Of a stretch of DNA of 64,000 bases, positions 23,131-34,346 are shown one piece after another. The notes beneath the pieces were generated by a model. The model was not told where the DNA came from, did no database searches, and worked only from the letters and a program-made list of their open reading frames with translations. The stretch lies in the NCBI GenBank assembly GCA_934546745.1, contig CAKTDV010000011.1:1-64000 (forward strand), written 5' to 3'. The number at the start of each line of letters is the position of its first letter. Within the stretch, counting starts at the first letter, position 1. Source of the DNA: an uncultured Desulfovibrio sp. (GTDB lineage Bacteria; Desulfobacterota; Desulfovibrionia; Desulfovibrionales; Desulfovibrionaceae). The position numbers and the translations under genes are program-made.

Positions 23131-25551
23131 ATGATACACGCCCGCACCCTCCATGCGCTGGATTTCGGCGAAATCACGGCCTGGCTGGCCGGATTGTGCC
23201 GTACCTCCGCCGGACGCGAACGCGCCCGGAGTCTCGCCCCGCTGCCCGACGCCGAAACGGCCTCGGAGGCCGCCCGCCTCTATGAGGAGGCGGCGTCCTG
23301 GATGGAACGCCCCCTTGCCGAAGGTGGTTTCCATCTTGCCGCCTTTCCGGACGTAGGCGGCCTGCTGCACGCCGTGGAAACGCGGCGCGGCGCGGCGCAG
23401 CCTGACGCCGAGGCCTTCTGGGCGCTGCGGGAAATGCTGCGCCAGGCGCAGGCGGCGCGCCAGTCCATCGCCGTGCCCGACGCGGAACGGCAATGGCCGC
23501 GCCTGCTGGCGCTGGCGGACGCCGAGCCCCTGCCCGTCCAGCTGACGGCGGCCCTCAACCGCTGCATCTCCGACGACGCCCTGATCAGGGACGAAAGCTC
23601 CCCCGCGCTCTATCAGGCGCGCGTGGAACTGCGCCGCCTGCATCAGAGCTGCATGCGCAGGGTCAAGGACTACGCCGTGCAGTACAACATGCTGCACTAC
23701 CTGCAGGACGAGTTCATGACCCTGTCCTCCGATCGCTATGTGCTGCCCCTCAAAGCCAATTTCAAGGGCCGCATGCAGGGCATCATCCACGACTGGTCGC
23801 AGACGGGTGAAACATGCTACTTCGAGCCGCTGTTCCTGGTGGAGATAAACAACCGCCTCCAGGAACTCAAGCGCGAGGAACGCGAGGAGGAACGCAAGGT
23901 TCTGGCCTATCTGGCCGATCTGCTGCGGGCGGAACTTCCCGGCGCGCATGCGGCTCTGCGCCTGCTGGCGGAACTGGACCTCCTCCAGGCAAAGCGCGCC
24001 CTTGCCGCCACCATCGACGGCCGCTGCGTCCCCATTACCGCACCGGCGGAAGGCATTCAGCTTCTGGGCGCGCGCCATCCCCTGCTCATGCTGGCGCCGC
24101 TGCTGCGCGGCGATGCGGCGGAAAGCAGCCGCCAGTGCCAGGCCCGCGTCCGCCCGCTGGACATCGTGCTGCGCCCCGGCGAACGCGCCCTGATCATCAC
24201 CGGCGGCAACGCCGGCGGCAAGACCGTCTGCCTCAAGACGCTGGGCCTGATCGCCGCCATGACCATGAGCGGTCTGCCGGTTCCCGCGGCGGGCGGTTCC
24301 CACCTGCCGTGGTTCTCGCGCCTGGACGCCTTCATTGGCGATGAACAGAGCCTGACCGGCAATCTTTCGACCTTTACGGCGCAGATACAGCACCTTGCCA
24401 AGGCATGGAGGCATCTCGGCGAAAGCGGCCTTGTCCTTCTGGACGAATTCGGCGCGGGAACGGATCCGGCGCAGGGCGCGGCGCTGGCGCAGGCCGTGCT
24501 GGATGAACTCATCGCCAACCGCACCTTTGTCCTGGCCGCCACGCATTTCCCCTCCCTGAAAAGCTACGCGCTGACCCGCGAACACGCGCGCGCCGCCTCC
24601 GTCCTTTTCGATCCCGCCAGCAAAAAGCCCCTGTACAGGCTGGCGTACGATCACGTCGGCGCAAGCCAGGCTCTCGACGTGGCGCGGGAATACGGCCTGC
24701 CGGAAAGCATCCTGCGCCGGGCGGAACGCTATCTTTTGCAGGACGGCGGCGATACGTCCGCATTGCTGGCCCGCCTGAACGCGCTTGCCGCCCAGCGGGA
24801 ACGGGAAATCCAGGAACTGCGCGCCCAGCAGGCCAAGGCGAAGCAGCGGCTTGAACACGAAAAAGACGGGCTGCGCCGCGAGCGGCAGCGCCTGCACGAC
24901 GAGGTGCGCGCCCAGGCCGCCGAACTGATGCGCGCCGTGCGGGAGGGAAAGGCCGGGCACAAGCAGGCGCTCCGGGAACTTTCCCGCCTGCGCGGCACCC
25001 TGGCCGGAGATCCGCGCCCGGAAGAGGCGTCCGTCCTGCCGCTGGTCGAACATTTCGCTCCCGGGCAGAGCGTGCTCCATCTGACCTTCAACAAACGCGG
25101 CGTTGTGACCGATGTCGACGAACGCCGATCCCGCGTGCGCGTCGATCTCAACGGCGTCAGCCTCTGGGCATCCATGAGGGACGTGCGCCTTGCGGACGCG
25201 CGGGCGCTTCCCGCCGCGCAACGCGGCGGTCCCGTGTCGCCCGTGCTGGCCGCCGTGCGCGAAAATGCCGCTCCTGACCGGCCAGCGGCCGCGGAAGACC
25301 GCGACGCCTCCCCGCTGCGTCTCGACGTGCGCGGCCAGCGCGCCGAACTGGCTGAGGCGGAGGTGGAAAAATTTCTCGACAGGGCGCTGCTGGCCGGCAT
25401 CGGCGAAGTGGAAATCGTGCATGGACGCGGCACCGGCGCGTTGCGGCGCAGAATCCATGAATTTCTGCGCGCCTTTCCCGCGGCCGCCTCTTTTGCCACC
25501 GCGCCGGAGGATCGCGGCGGCGACGGCATGACCGTCGTCCTGCTGCGCTAG
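23131..25551 (+). CDS. mutS2: Endonuclease MutS2
   Basis: 806 aa. MutS2 is a MutS-like ATPase with a nuclease tail that suppresses recombination or rescues collided ribosomes, depending on the organism. The Walker A is TGGNAGGKTV (about residues 356-365; other family members have GPNTGGKT), Walker B is VLLDEFGAGTDP (about 434-445), and a long charged coiled coil follows (about 550-620). The C-terminal Smr domain has LDVRG (about 730) and HGRGTGALR. It is located 20 bp after yqeY and 64 bp before dnaG, placing it within the rpsU-dnaG-rpoD block. Confidence 0.93.
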   Translation: MIHARTLHALDFGEITAWLAGLCRTSAGRERARSLAPLPDAETASEAARLYEEAASWMERPLAEGGFHLAAFPDVGGLLHAVETRRGAAQPDAEAFWALREMLRQAQAARQSIAVPDAERQWPRLLALADAEPLPVQLTAALNRCISDDALIRDESSPALYQARVELRRLHQSCMRRVKDYAVQYNMLHYLQDEFMTLSSDRYVLPLKANFKGRMQGIIHDWSQTGETCYFEPLFLVEINNRLQELKREEREEERKVLAYLADLLRAELPGAHAALRLLAELDLLQAKRALAATIDGRCVPITAPAEGIQLLGARHPLLMLAPLLRGDAAESSRQCQARVRPLDIVLRPGERALIITGGNAGGKTVCLKTLGLIAAMTMSGLPVPAAGGSHLPWFSRLDAFIGDEQSLTGNLSTFTAQIQHLAKAWRHLGESGLVLLDEFGAGTDPAQGAALAQAVLDELIANRTFVLAATHFPSLKSYALTREHARAASVLFDPASKKPLYRLAYDHVGASQALDVAREYGLPESILRRAERYLLQDGGDTSALLARLNALAAQREREIQELRAQQAKAKQRLEHEKDGLRRERQRLHDEVRAQAAELMRAVREGKAGHKQALRELSRLRGTLAGDPRPEEASVLPLVEHFAPGQSVLHLTFNKRGVVTDVDERRSRVRVDLNGVSLWASMRDVRLADARALPAAQRGGPVSPVLAAVRENAAPDRPAAAEDRDASPLRLDVRGQRAELAEAEVEKFLDRALLAGIGEVEIVHGRGTGALRRRIHEFLRAFPAAASFATAPEDRGGDGMTVVLLR

Positions 25552-25615
25552 CCTTCCCCATGCCGGGAAGAAACGCCCCCTTCCCGCGCGCACTCTTTTA
25601 TCATCCAGACGCCCC

Positions 25616-27335
25616 ATGCAGAGCAGAGACGCCATACGAGCCATCAAGGAGCGCCTCAATATCGCGGATATTGCGCGCCGTTACGTCGAGTTGAAACGCA
25701 ACGGTCCGCGCTGGGTCGCTCCCTGCCCTTTTCATCAGGAAACCAAGCCTTCGTTTTCCATCAATGAGGAGCAGGGCCTGTTCTACTGTTTCGGCTGCCA
25801 TGCCTCGGGCGATATCTTCGATTTTTACGGCCGTATCAACGGACTGGACTTCCGCGACACCCTGGAACAGCTCGCGGCGGAGGCCGGGATCACGCTGGAG
25901 CGCGGCCCGGCGGATCCGAAACGCCGCGAACAGGAACGGCGTGAGCGTTCGGGACGCCTTCAGATGCTCAGGATGTACGAGCTGGCCGCCGCCCACTTTG
26001 CCACCGCCCTCGACAGCCCCGAAGCCGGGGAATGCCGCGCCTATATCCAGAAACGCGGTCTGAGCGCGGATATTGTGCGGCGCTTCGGCCTCGGCTGGGC
26101 GCGCCGCGACTGGCAGTCGCTGGCGTCGGCCCTGCATCGGGCCGGTTTTGACGGACGCATGGCGGCGGAGGCGGGCCTGCTCGGCATCTCGGAACGCAGC
26201 CAGCGCCCCTACGATCGCTTTCGCGGCCGGCTGATGTTTCCCATCAGGAGCCTGTCCAATCAGGTTATCGCCTTTGGCGGACGCATCATCGCCGATGAGG
26301 AGGAAGCCAAATATATCAACAGCGCGGACACCCCCCTCTACAAAAAGGGCGATCATCTTTACGGCCTTGCGCAATCCCGCAGAGGAATTACCACTAAAGG
26401 ACAGGCGCTTTTGACCGAAGGATATATGGATGTCCTCACGCTGCATCAGTACGGCTATGACAATGCCGTGGGCGTCCTGGGCACGGCGCTCACTCCGGAA
26501 CAGATCAAGCGCCTTTCCGGCTTCACCTCGCGGATGATCCTGCTCTTCGACGGGGATCGCGCCGGGCGCAAGGCCGCGCTCCGATCCTGCGAGATGCTGC
26601 TGACGCGCGGCCTGGCCTGTTCCGTCGTGCTGATGCCCGATGGCGAGGATATTGACAGCCTGCTGCGCACCCAGGGGCCGGAAGCCTTTGAGGCCCTGCT
26701 GGCCCATGCCCCCGACGGCCTGCGTTTCTGCGTGGACGTTCTGCGCGCGCTGGCGCCGCGCGAAACCGTGGAATGGGCGCGCACCTTCCTCAGCCAGGTG
26801 GAGGCGCCGGAGCTTGTCAGCCACTACGCCTCCCGTCTGGCAACGCGGCTCCAGCTTTCGGAGAGCGAATTGCGGCAGGGCGCGGCCCTGCGCCGCCAGA
26901 GCGCCAGGACACGCGGCGGCGGAATGCCGGCCCCCGCCGGCGGAAGAGCCCGCCAGAACATGCGGGACAGGCAGATCATGATGTACGCCGTGCGCTACCC
27001 GGAACGCCTCGAGGATCTGCGCGGCATGGGCGCGGATCTGGCCCTGCGGTCCGAGATTGCCCGCCGCCTCTGGGACAAGCTTGAGGAATGGGGTCCGGAG
27101 GCGGCCTATCATCTGGACGAACGGGAAAAAAATTTCTGGTCTTTCTGCCGGGGGGCGGAGGCCGCTCCCCGCGACGACGGCAACAAAGAACTGGAAGCGC
27201 TGCGCAACGATCTCAACGCCTACTACGCTTCCGCGCAGAAATTATCCCTTGTGGCAGCCCTGCGCCAGAACGCGGGCGATCCCGGCGCGGATGAGGAATT
27301 TCTCCGCGCCCTGCAGGAAACCTTGGAGAACGTCC

Positions 27336-27349
<14 letters not shown>
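25616..27349 (+). CDS. dnaG: DNA primase
   Basis: 577 aa. DnaG makes RNA primers for chromosome replication with DnaB. The N-terminal zinc finger has Cys37, His40, Cys58 and Cys61. The TOPRIM core shows LLTEGYMDVL (about residues 263-272) and LLFDGDRAG (about 306-314), holding the catalytic acidic residues. The C-terminal DnaB-interaction part is present but divergent. Its end overlaps the rpoD start by 14 nt, so the two are translationally coupled. Upstream is mutS2. Confidence 0.96.
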
Positions 27350-29105
<1,756 letters not shown>

Positions 29106-29108
29106 GCC

Positions 29109-29792
29109 ATGTCAGCCCGCCGCCCGCTCTTTCTCTGTATCCTGCTCCTCCTGCCGGCGCTCCTTGCGGCGCGGGTGGAGGCGGATTCCGATCTGCCCGG
29201 CGATCCTGAGGGGGCCGTCGCCACCTGCTTTGACGGCGACACGCTCAAATTGCGCGACCGGCGCGTGATCCGTCTGGCAGGCATAGACACGCCTGAACTC
29301 AACCGGCGCGAGAACAAACCCCAGTATTATGCCAGAGAGGCGTCGGCCATTCTCACGGCCATGACGCGCGGCCAGAAAATACGGCTGCGGGCCGCTGGCA
29401 AGGAAAGCAGGGATCGTTACGGACGCCTTGTCGCCGAAGTCCTGCTCCCTGGCGGCGAGTCGGTCAACGAGGCCATGATCGCCCGGGGCGCGGCCTTTTT
29501 CTCCTATCATGACGGGCTTGACGCCGATCTCGTCAGGCGCCTGCTCTCCCTCCAGAGCCAGGCCATTGCCGAGCGCCGCGGCATGTGGGCCCGCCTTCTC
29601 TCCCTGCCGCAGGCCCAGGAAACCTATGTGGGCAACAGAAATTCCCGGCGTTTCTTCCTCTCGGACAGCCCGGAAAGCCGGAAGATCAAACCCCGCAACC
29701 GTGTGTTTTTCGGCAATCTCATGGATGCCTTTATGGCGGGCTATGCTCCCGCGCGCACGAAAAAGGGTTCCGCTCTCTGGCCGGACTCCTGA
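29109..29792 (+). CDS. Secreted staphylococcal-nuclease-like protein with degenerate Ada-like tail
   Basis: 227 aa. A signal peptide (about residues 5-25) is followed by an SNase (thermonuclease) domain: CFDGDTLKL, IRLAGIDTPEL (about 55-65) and DRYGRLVAEV (about 98-107), which carry the Ca-binding and Arg/Glu catalytic positions. The C-terminal 50 residues (YVGNRNSRRFFL, KIKPRNRVFF, AGYAPAR) resemble the small Ada metal-binding-like domain often fused to such nucleases, but the Cys ligands are absent. Likely a periplasmic or secreted nuclease. Its start lies 3 nt after the rpoD stop. Confidence 0.85.
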   Translation: MSARRPLFLCILLLLPALLAARVEADSDLPGDPEGAVATCFDGDTLKLRDRRVIRLAGIDTPELNRRENKPQYYAREASAILTAMTRGQKIRLRAAGKESRDRYGRLVAEVLLPGGESVNEAMIARGAAFFSYHDGLDADLVRRLLSLQSQAIAERRGMWARLLSLPQAQETYVGNRNSRRFFLSDSPESRKIKPRNRVFFGNLMDAFMAGYAPARTKKGSALWPDS

Positions 29793-29850
29793 CACCGGAC
29801 GCCCCCGGCTCCGCCCCGCATTTCCCTTCTTCCCCGGAGGAATCCACCCC

Positions 29851-30636
29851 ATGAACGCCTGTGTCCATCAACCGGAAGCCCCGTTGCGCAATCAGTCCGC
29901 GCTCGTCATCTTTTCGGGCGGGCAGGATTCCGCCACCTGTCTGGCCTGGGCGCTGTCCCGCTTTTCCGCGGTGCTGACGCTTGGTTTTGACTATGGGCAA
30001 CGGCATGCTGTGGAGCTGCGCTGCCGCGCCAACGTTCGCGGGGCCATTGCCGCCATCCGCCCGGACTGGAAAGCGCGCCTCGGCGCGGATACGCTCCTTG
30101 ATATCGATCTCTTCCGGCAGCTGGCCGATACCGCGCTGACCTCGGACATGCCCATAGACGGCGGCTCCGGAGGGCTGCCCAACACCTTCGTACCCGGCCG
30201 CAATCTCCTCTTTCTCCTGCATGCCGCCGCCTGGGCCTATCCGCGCGGCATCCGCCACCTTGTCCTCGGCGTCTGCCAGGCGGATTCCTCCGGCTATCCC
30301 GACTGCCGCGATGACAGCGTCAAGGCGCTGCAAGTCGCCATGAATCTTGGCATGGACAGCCGCTACATCCTGCACACGCCGCTCATGTTCCTTGACAAGG
30401 CCGCGACATGGCAACTGGCCGAGGATCTTGGCGGAGAGGCGCTTGTCAACAGCATTCTGGAAGAAAGCCATACCTGCTATGAGGGCGAACGCGGCCAGCG
30501 TTTTGCCTGGGGCTACGGCTGCGGCGTCTGCCCTGCCTGCCTCCTGCGGCGGCGCGGCTATGAGGCCTATATGGCGGAAAAACAAAAAGCGCAGGAAGCC
30601 GGACGCCCCCAGGCGGACGAACTCACGAGCGTATAA
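29851..30636 (+). CDS. queC: 7-cyano-7-deazaguanine synthase
   Basis: 261 aa. QueC converts 7-carboxy-7-deazaguanine to preQ0 with ATP and ammonia for queuosine tRNA modification. The PP-loop FSGGQDSATCLAWAL (about residues 20-34) and the phosphate-binding FVPGRNLLFL (about 112-121) are visible. The C-terminal zinc site is CGVCPACLLRRRG plus an upstream Cys in HTCYEGER. GGAGG precedes the ATG at 29851. The DNA between the nuclease gene and queC is short, so co-transcription is possible. No other queuosine gene is in the window. Confidence 0.95.
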   Translation: MNACVHQPEAPLRNQSALVIFSGGQDSATCLAWALSRFSAVLTLGFDYGQRHAVELRCRANVRGAIAAIRPDWKARLGADTLLDIDLFRQLADTALTSDMPIDGGSGGLPNTFVPGRNLLFLLHAAAWAYPRGIRHLVLGVCQADSSGYPDCRDDSVKALQVAMNLGMDSRYILHTPLMFLDKAATWQLAEDLGGEALVNSILEESHTCYEGERGQRFAWGYGCGVCPACLLRRRGYEAYMAEKQKAQEAGRPQADELTSV

Positions 30637-30647
30637 AGGAAAAACCT

Positions 30648-31199
30648 ATGGAAAACCAGGAGAAAAAACCGCTGCCGGCGGCCCGGGGCGTGGAGGCGGC
30701 GCATATTCTCTTCACCCTGAACACAGGCACGGAAGACATTCTGCGCATGGCGCAGCGCTCCGGCCTTCCGGAAATCTTCTGGGGCGGGCCGCTGGCGCCG
30801 GCTCTCTGCGGGGAGTGGCGCGCCTTTGTCCATGCCGCCGTCACGGCGGGCCTCATGCAGCACGCCCCCAACAGCGTCCTGACAGCCTATCTGCGGGATA
30901 CGGGCTTTCTGCTGGAACAGGCCGAAGGACATGCCGATGCCGTTCCGCATACAACGCGCGTGGAGGAATTCGTTGACGGCCCCTTTTCCGCCTATATGGA
31001 GCTGCTGGCACAGGAACGCCAGAAGGAATGTCCCCTGCTCTTTTTCCGCCGTCTTGGCATCAGCGGGGAGGGAGAAGCGTCCCATCTGATGGACGGCGAC
31101 GCTCTTGCCCGAGCCCAGGGCCGCATTGCCGCCGTCATGGCCATGCTGATCAGCGCCATTCAGGACAAGCTCGACGCCTACGACATCGCCGCCGACTAA
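30648..31199 (+). CDS. Hypothetical cytoplasmic protein
   Basis: 183 aa, not recognised. AAAGGA precedes the ATG 11 bp after the queC stop, so it is probably in the queC operon. The protein is predicted soluble and helical, with no membrane segment and no catalytic motif; scattered Cys are not in metal-binding spacing. It ends just before a perfect 21-bp inverted repeat that separates it from the convergent nrdG. Confidence 0.6.
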   Translation: MENQEKKPLPAARGVEAAHILFTLNTGTEDILRMAQRSGLPEIFWGGPLAPALCGEWRAFVHAAVTAGLMQHAPNSVLTAYLRDTGFLLEQAEGHADAVPHTTRVEEFVDGPFSAYMELLAQERQKECPLLFFRRLGISGEGEASHLMDGDALARAQGRIAAVMAMLISAIQDKLDAYDIAAD

Positions 31200-31216
31200 T
31201 CTTTTTCCGTTAACTA

Positions 31217-31269
31217 CGGGAAGAAGGGCCCCTTTCGCCTGTTCCGCGCGAAAGGGGCCCTTCTTCCCG
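31217..31269. terminator. Perfect 21-bp inverted repeat between convergent genes
   Basis: Arms 31217-31237 (CGGGAAGAAGGGCCCCTTTCG) and 31249-31269 are exact complements with an 11-nt loop. The outer part of each arm reads TTCTTCCC in the direction of transcription, so the fold can serve as a terminator for the plus-strand gene and for the minus-strand nrdG alike. Confidence 0.75.
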
Positions 31270-31300
31270 CATGGTAACGCCTGTCTGCGCGGATACGGCC

Positions 31301-31822
31301 CTATGGCGCTCCGGCAGCGACCTTCCCCGCATGGCGCGCCGCCAGTTGGGCGCGCTGATGGCGGTCAAGCAGGCGCTGATTGGCGCTGCCGCAAAAAGGC
31401 AGATCGAGATCGCGCAGCGCCTCGATATACGGGCCGTCCACCAGCAGATCCACGAGCTCCAGCAGACGGGCCACGGCAGGTTCCGCCCGCGCCTTATCCA
31501 GCAGTTCCTCAAAGGTGAATCCCGTATAGGCCATGACGTTCCTGCCCGCGGCGTGGACAGCTTCGGCAAGGCCGCACAGCGCCTCCGCCTGAAGAAAGGG
31601 TTCGCCGCCGGAAAACGTGATGCCCGCCAGCAGGGGATTTTCAGAAAACCGCCGGAAAATGGCCCCGGTATCCATGAGCGTTCCCCCGTCGAGGGGGTGT
31701 GTCTGGGGATTATGGCACCCCGGACAGGCGCGGGTACAGCCCTGCGTAAAAATCACATAGCGCAGGCCGGGGCCGTCCACTATGGATTCTTCCACAATGC
31801 CGCTGACGCGCAGCTCAGGCAT
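31301..31822 (-). CDS. nrdG: Anaerobic ribonucleotide reductase activating protein
   Basis: 173 aa radical-SAM enzyme that installs the glycyl radical on NrdD. The iron-sulfur motif CTRACPGC (CxxxCxxC, about residues 29-36) is present, followed by the GGE-type motif FSGGEPF (about 70-76). The start ATG overlaps the end of the 56-aa glycyl-radical ORF by 8 nt, so the three reductase genes form one minus-strand operon. The substrate glycine would be on that small protein rather than on the large subunit. Confidence 0.93.
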   Translation of the reverse strand: MPELRVSGIVEESIVDGPGLRYVIFTQGCTRACPGCHNPQTHPLDGGTLMDTGAIFRRFSENPLLAGITFSGGEPFLQAEALCGLAEAVHAAGRNVMAYTGFTFEELLDKARAEPAVARLLELVDLLVDGPYIEALRDLDLPFCGSANQRLLDRHQRAQLAARHAGKVAAGAP

Positions 31823-31985
31823 GCTTCACCCTGTCGTGCTCCTCCGCACGCTTGGCGTTGTTGAAGCGGTCGAGTGTGCCCACGAGGTAGCCGGTGATAC
31901 GGCGGACACGTTCAAACGCCACGCCCTCGCCCACCATCTTTTCCTCGGGCTTGCACTCGCTTTTGAGACGGGATTCCATCAGCAT
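31815..31985 (-). CDS. Separate glycyl-radical domain of anaerobic ribonucleotide reductase
   Basis: 56 aa. The C-terminal half, ERVRRITGYLVG followed by RFNNAKRAEEHDRVKH, aligns with the glycyl-radical tail of class III reductases (RRVCGYLG...KRRVKH in E. coli/T4 NrdD). Gly32 would be the radical site. The ATG at 31985 has AGGAGG 9 nt upstream, so it is translated on its own. An in-frame TGA lies about 25 nt upstream of the ATG, so it cannot be a simple continuation of nrdD. It probably works in trans with the large subunit, like YfiD with pyruvate formate-lyase. The alternative is a recent split by mutation. Confidence 0.75.
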   Translation of the reverse strand: MLMESRLKSECKPEEKMVGEGVAFERVRRITGYLVGTLDRFNNAKRAEEHDRVKHA

Positions 31986-32087
31986 ATCGGTTTTCCTCCT
32001 CTTTCTTCAACGGATACTCCCGGACGCAACAGTTCTCCGGGGAGCGCCTCTCCGCGCGGCGTCCTGTCGCGCCCGCACGGAAAAATA

Positions 32088-34346
32088 TCAGCGGCAATGG
32101 CATGACGGCATGTGCGGGTAGCGGCGGCGTAACATTCGCAACGTCTCCTCGCTGACCGCTTCCCCCTCCCGGCGGCCGCACCGGGGGCAGACGTCGTTGA
32201 TGACGCCCACATAGCCGCAGACCGGATCCCGATCCAGCGGATGGTTGATGGATCCGTACCCGACGCCCCGATCATGCATATAGCGGATGACGGCCTCAAA
32301 CGCCTCAGGATTCTTGCAGGTATCGCCGTCAAGTTCCACGTAGGTGATGTGTCCCGCATTGGTCAGGGCATGGTAGGGCGCCTCAATGTCAATCTTGCGG
32401 AAGGCCCTGATGGGAAAGTAGACGGGCACATGGAAGGAGTTGGTGTAGTACTCCCTGTCCGTCACGCCGGGGATGGAGCCGTAACGGGCGCGATCCAGCT
32501 TGACAAAACGCCCTGAAAGACCTTCCGCAGGGGTGGCGATGAGCGAAAAATTGAGTTTCGTCAGGCGCGCCTCCTCATCGGCGCGCCGCCGCATATGGCC
32601 GATGATTTCCAGCCCCAGCCGCTGGGACTCCTCGCTTTCGCCATGATGTTTGCCCGTCAGCGCCACCAGCGTTTCGGCAAGGCCGATAAAACCGACTGTC
32701 AGCGTGCCATGCCGGAGCACCTCCTCCACCGTATCGTCCCAGTCCAGTTTGCCGGAATCCAGCCAGATGCCGTTGCCCATAAGGAAGGGGTAGTTGCGGA
32801 CTTTTTTGGAACACTGGATTTTGAAGCGGTGCAGCAGCTGGCGGAAAACCAGATCGATCCGCGCGTCCAGCAGCGTAAAGAAGCGCGCCCTGTCGCCGTG
32901 CGCCTCCAGGGCTATCCGGGGAAGATTGATGGAGGTGAAGCTCAGGTTGCCGCGCCCGCACGTCACTTCCCGCCCGGCGTCGTACACATTGCCCAGGACG
33001 CGGGTGCGGCAGCCCATGTAGGCGACCTCGCTATTATAGCTGCCGTCATAATACTGGAGGTTGAACGGCGCGTCGATGAAACTGAAATTCGGGAAAAGAC
33101 GCATGGCGGACGTTTCCATGGCCAGACGGAAAAGATCGTAGTTCGGATCGCCCTCCCCGTAGTTGACCCCTTCCTTGACCTTGAAAATCTGCACGGGAAA
33201 GATGGATGTCTCCCCGTTGCCCAGACCGGCCTGCGTGGCCAGCAGCAGGTTCCGGATGACCATGCGGCCTTCGGGGGAGGTATCCGTACCGTAGTTGACG
33301 GAGCTGAAGGGAACCTGCGCGCCCGCGCGGCTGTTCATGGTGTTCAGGTTATGGATAAAGGCTTCCATCGCCTGATAGGTGCGGCGCTCCGTCGCCCTGA
33401 GCGCCTCTTCCGCGGCGTAGGCATGCGCGCCCGCCAGCAGATCACGATCCCGCGGCGCGGCCACAGCCAGCATACGGCGTCCGTAGTCGTCCACCGCGCC
33501 CATGCGCACGCCTTCGCCCAGGGTCGTGCGAACGCCCCGGAAAAACCGCCCGGCCTCCTCCTCGTCCATGCCGCCCCTGATGCGCGCAAAGGCCATAAAG
33601 GCGCGTTCATATTCCTTGCGGAACGTTTTGATGACGCCGCCGGCCATGGCGTAGTCAAAATGCGGCACACTCTGGCCGCCGTGCATCTCGTTCTGATTGG
33701 CCTGGATGGCGATGCACGCCAGCGCGGAATAGCTCTCTATGGAATTGGGTTCGCGCAGAAAGCCGTGCCCCGTCGAAAACCCGTCCCTGAACAGGGGGAT
33801 CAGGTCGATCTGGCAGCACGTTTCCGTGAGCATGTAGAAATCCTTGTCGTGAATATGGATATCGCCGTTGGCATGCGCCGCCGACGCGTCCTTGGGCAAA
33901 ATATAGTTGTCGGTAAAGAACTTGGCCCCCTCGGAGCCGTACTTGAGCATGGTGCCCATGGCCGTGTCGCCGTCGATATTGGCATTTTCGCGCTTGATAT
34001 CCTCCTCAATGGCCGGAGAATAGGTGAGCTTCCGGTAAATATCCATCAGATAGGATTCGGCGTTGCGAATCTTGGTATGCTCGGCGCGATAGAGGATATA
34101 GGCCTTGGCTGTCCGGGCGTAGTCATACTGAATCAGCATGTCCTCCACCACGTCCTGGATTTCCTCCACATGCTCAAGGCCCTGATCGTCCAGCTTGCGA
34201 CAGACTTTTTCCGTTACAAACAGAAGATCCGTCGGCGTCATGTCCTCCCCGCCCACGGCCTTGTTGGCCTTGGAGATGGCGTTGAGAATTTTGACTGAAT
34301 CAAAGGGAACTTTCGTTCCATCACGCTTGACGATGCTGGCGGGCAT
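32088..34346 (-). CDS. nrdD: Anaerobic ribonucleoside-triphosphate reductase, large part lacking the glycyl-radical tail
   Basis: 752 aa. It reduces ribonucleoside triphosphates to dNTPs without oxygen. An N-terminal ATP-cone (about residues 1-95, starting ASIVKRDGTKVPFD) is followed by the catalytic barrel. The protein ends with zinc-site Cys residues in VCGYVGVINDVCPRCGRR and then SCHCR-stop, with no RRxxGYL glycyl segment; that segment is in the 56-aa ORF downstream. The start at 34346 is supported by AGGGGAA at normal spacing; a GAGCTC ATG at 34367 belongs to repeat copy sequence. Its 5' end lies in an 82-bp tandem triplication. Confidence 0.9.
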   Translation of the reverse strand: MPASIVKRDGTKVPFDSVKILNAISKANKAVGGEDMTPTDLLFVTEKVCRKLDDQGLEHVEEIQDVVEDMLIQYDYARTAKAYILYRAEHTKIRNAESYLMDIYRKLTYSPAIEEDIKRENANIDGDTAMGTMLKYGSEGAKFFTDNYILPKDASAAHANGDIHIHDKDFYMLTETCCQIDLIPLFRDGFSTGHGFLREPNSIESYSALACIAIQANQNEMHGGQSVPHFDYAMAGGVIKTFRKEYERAFMAFARIRGGMDEEEAGRFFRGVRTTLGEGVRMGAVDDYGRRMLAVAAPRDRDLLAGAHAYAAEEALRATERRTYQAMEAFIHNLNTMNSRAGAQVPFSSVNYGTDTSPEGRMVIRNLLLATQAGLGNGETSIFPVQIFKVKEGVNYGEGDPNYDLFRLAMETSAMRLFPNFSFIDAPFNLQYYDGSYNSEVAYMGCRTRVLGNVYDAGREVTCGRGNLSFTSINLPRIALEAHGDRARFFTLLDARIDLVFRQLLHRFKIQCSKKVRNYPFLMGNGIWLDSGKLDWDDTVEEVLRHGTLTVGFIGLAETLVALTGKHHGESEESQRLGLEIIGHMRRRADEEARLTKLNFSLIATPAEGLSGRFVKLDRARYGSIPGVTDREYYTNSFHVPVYFPIRAFRKIDIEAPYHALTNAGHITYVELDGDTCKNPEAFEAVIRYMHDRGVGYGSINHPLDRDPVCGYVGVINDVCPRCGRREGEAVSEETLRMLRRRYPHMPSCHCR

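Noticed and set aside
23107..25659. 850-codon open frame on the minus strand opposite mutS2
   Set aside because: Antisense to a full-length MutS2 with all motifs; no domain in the antisense product.
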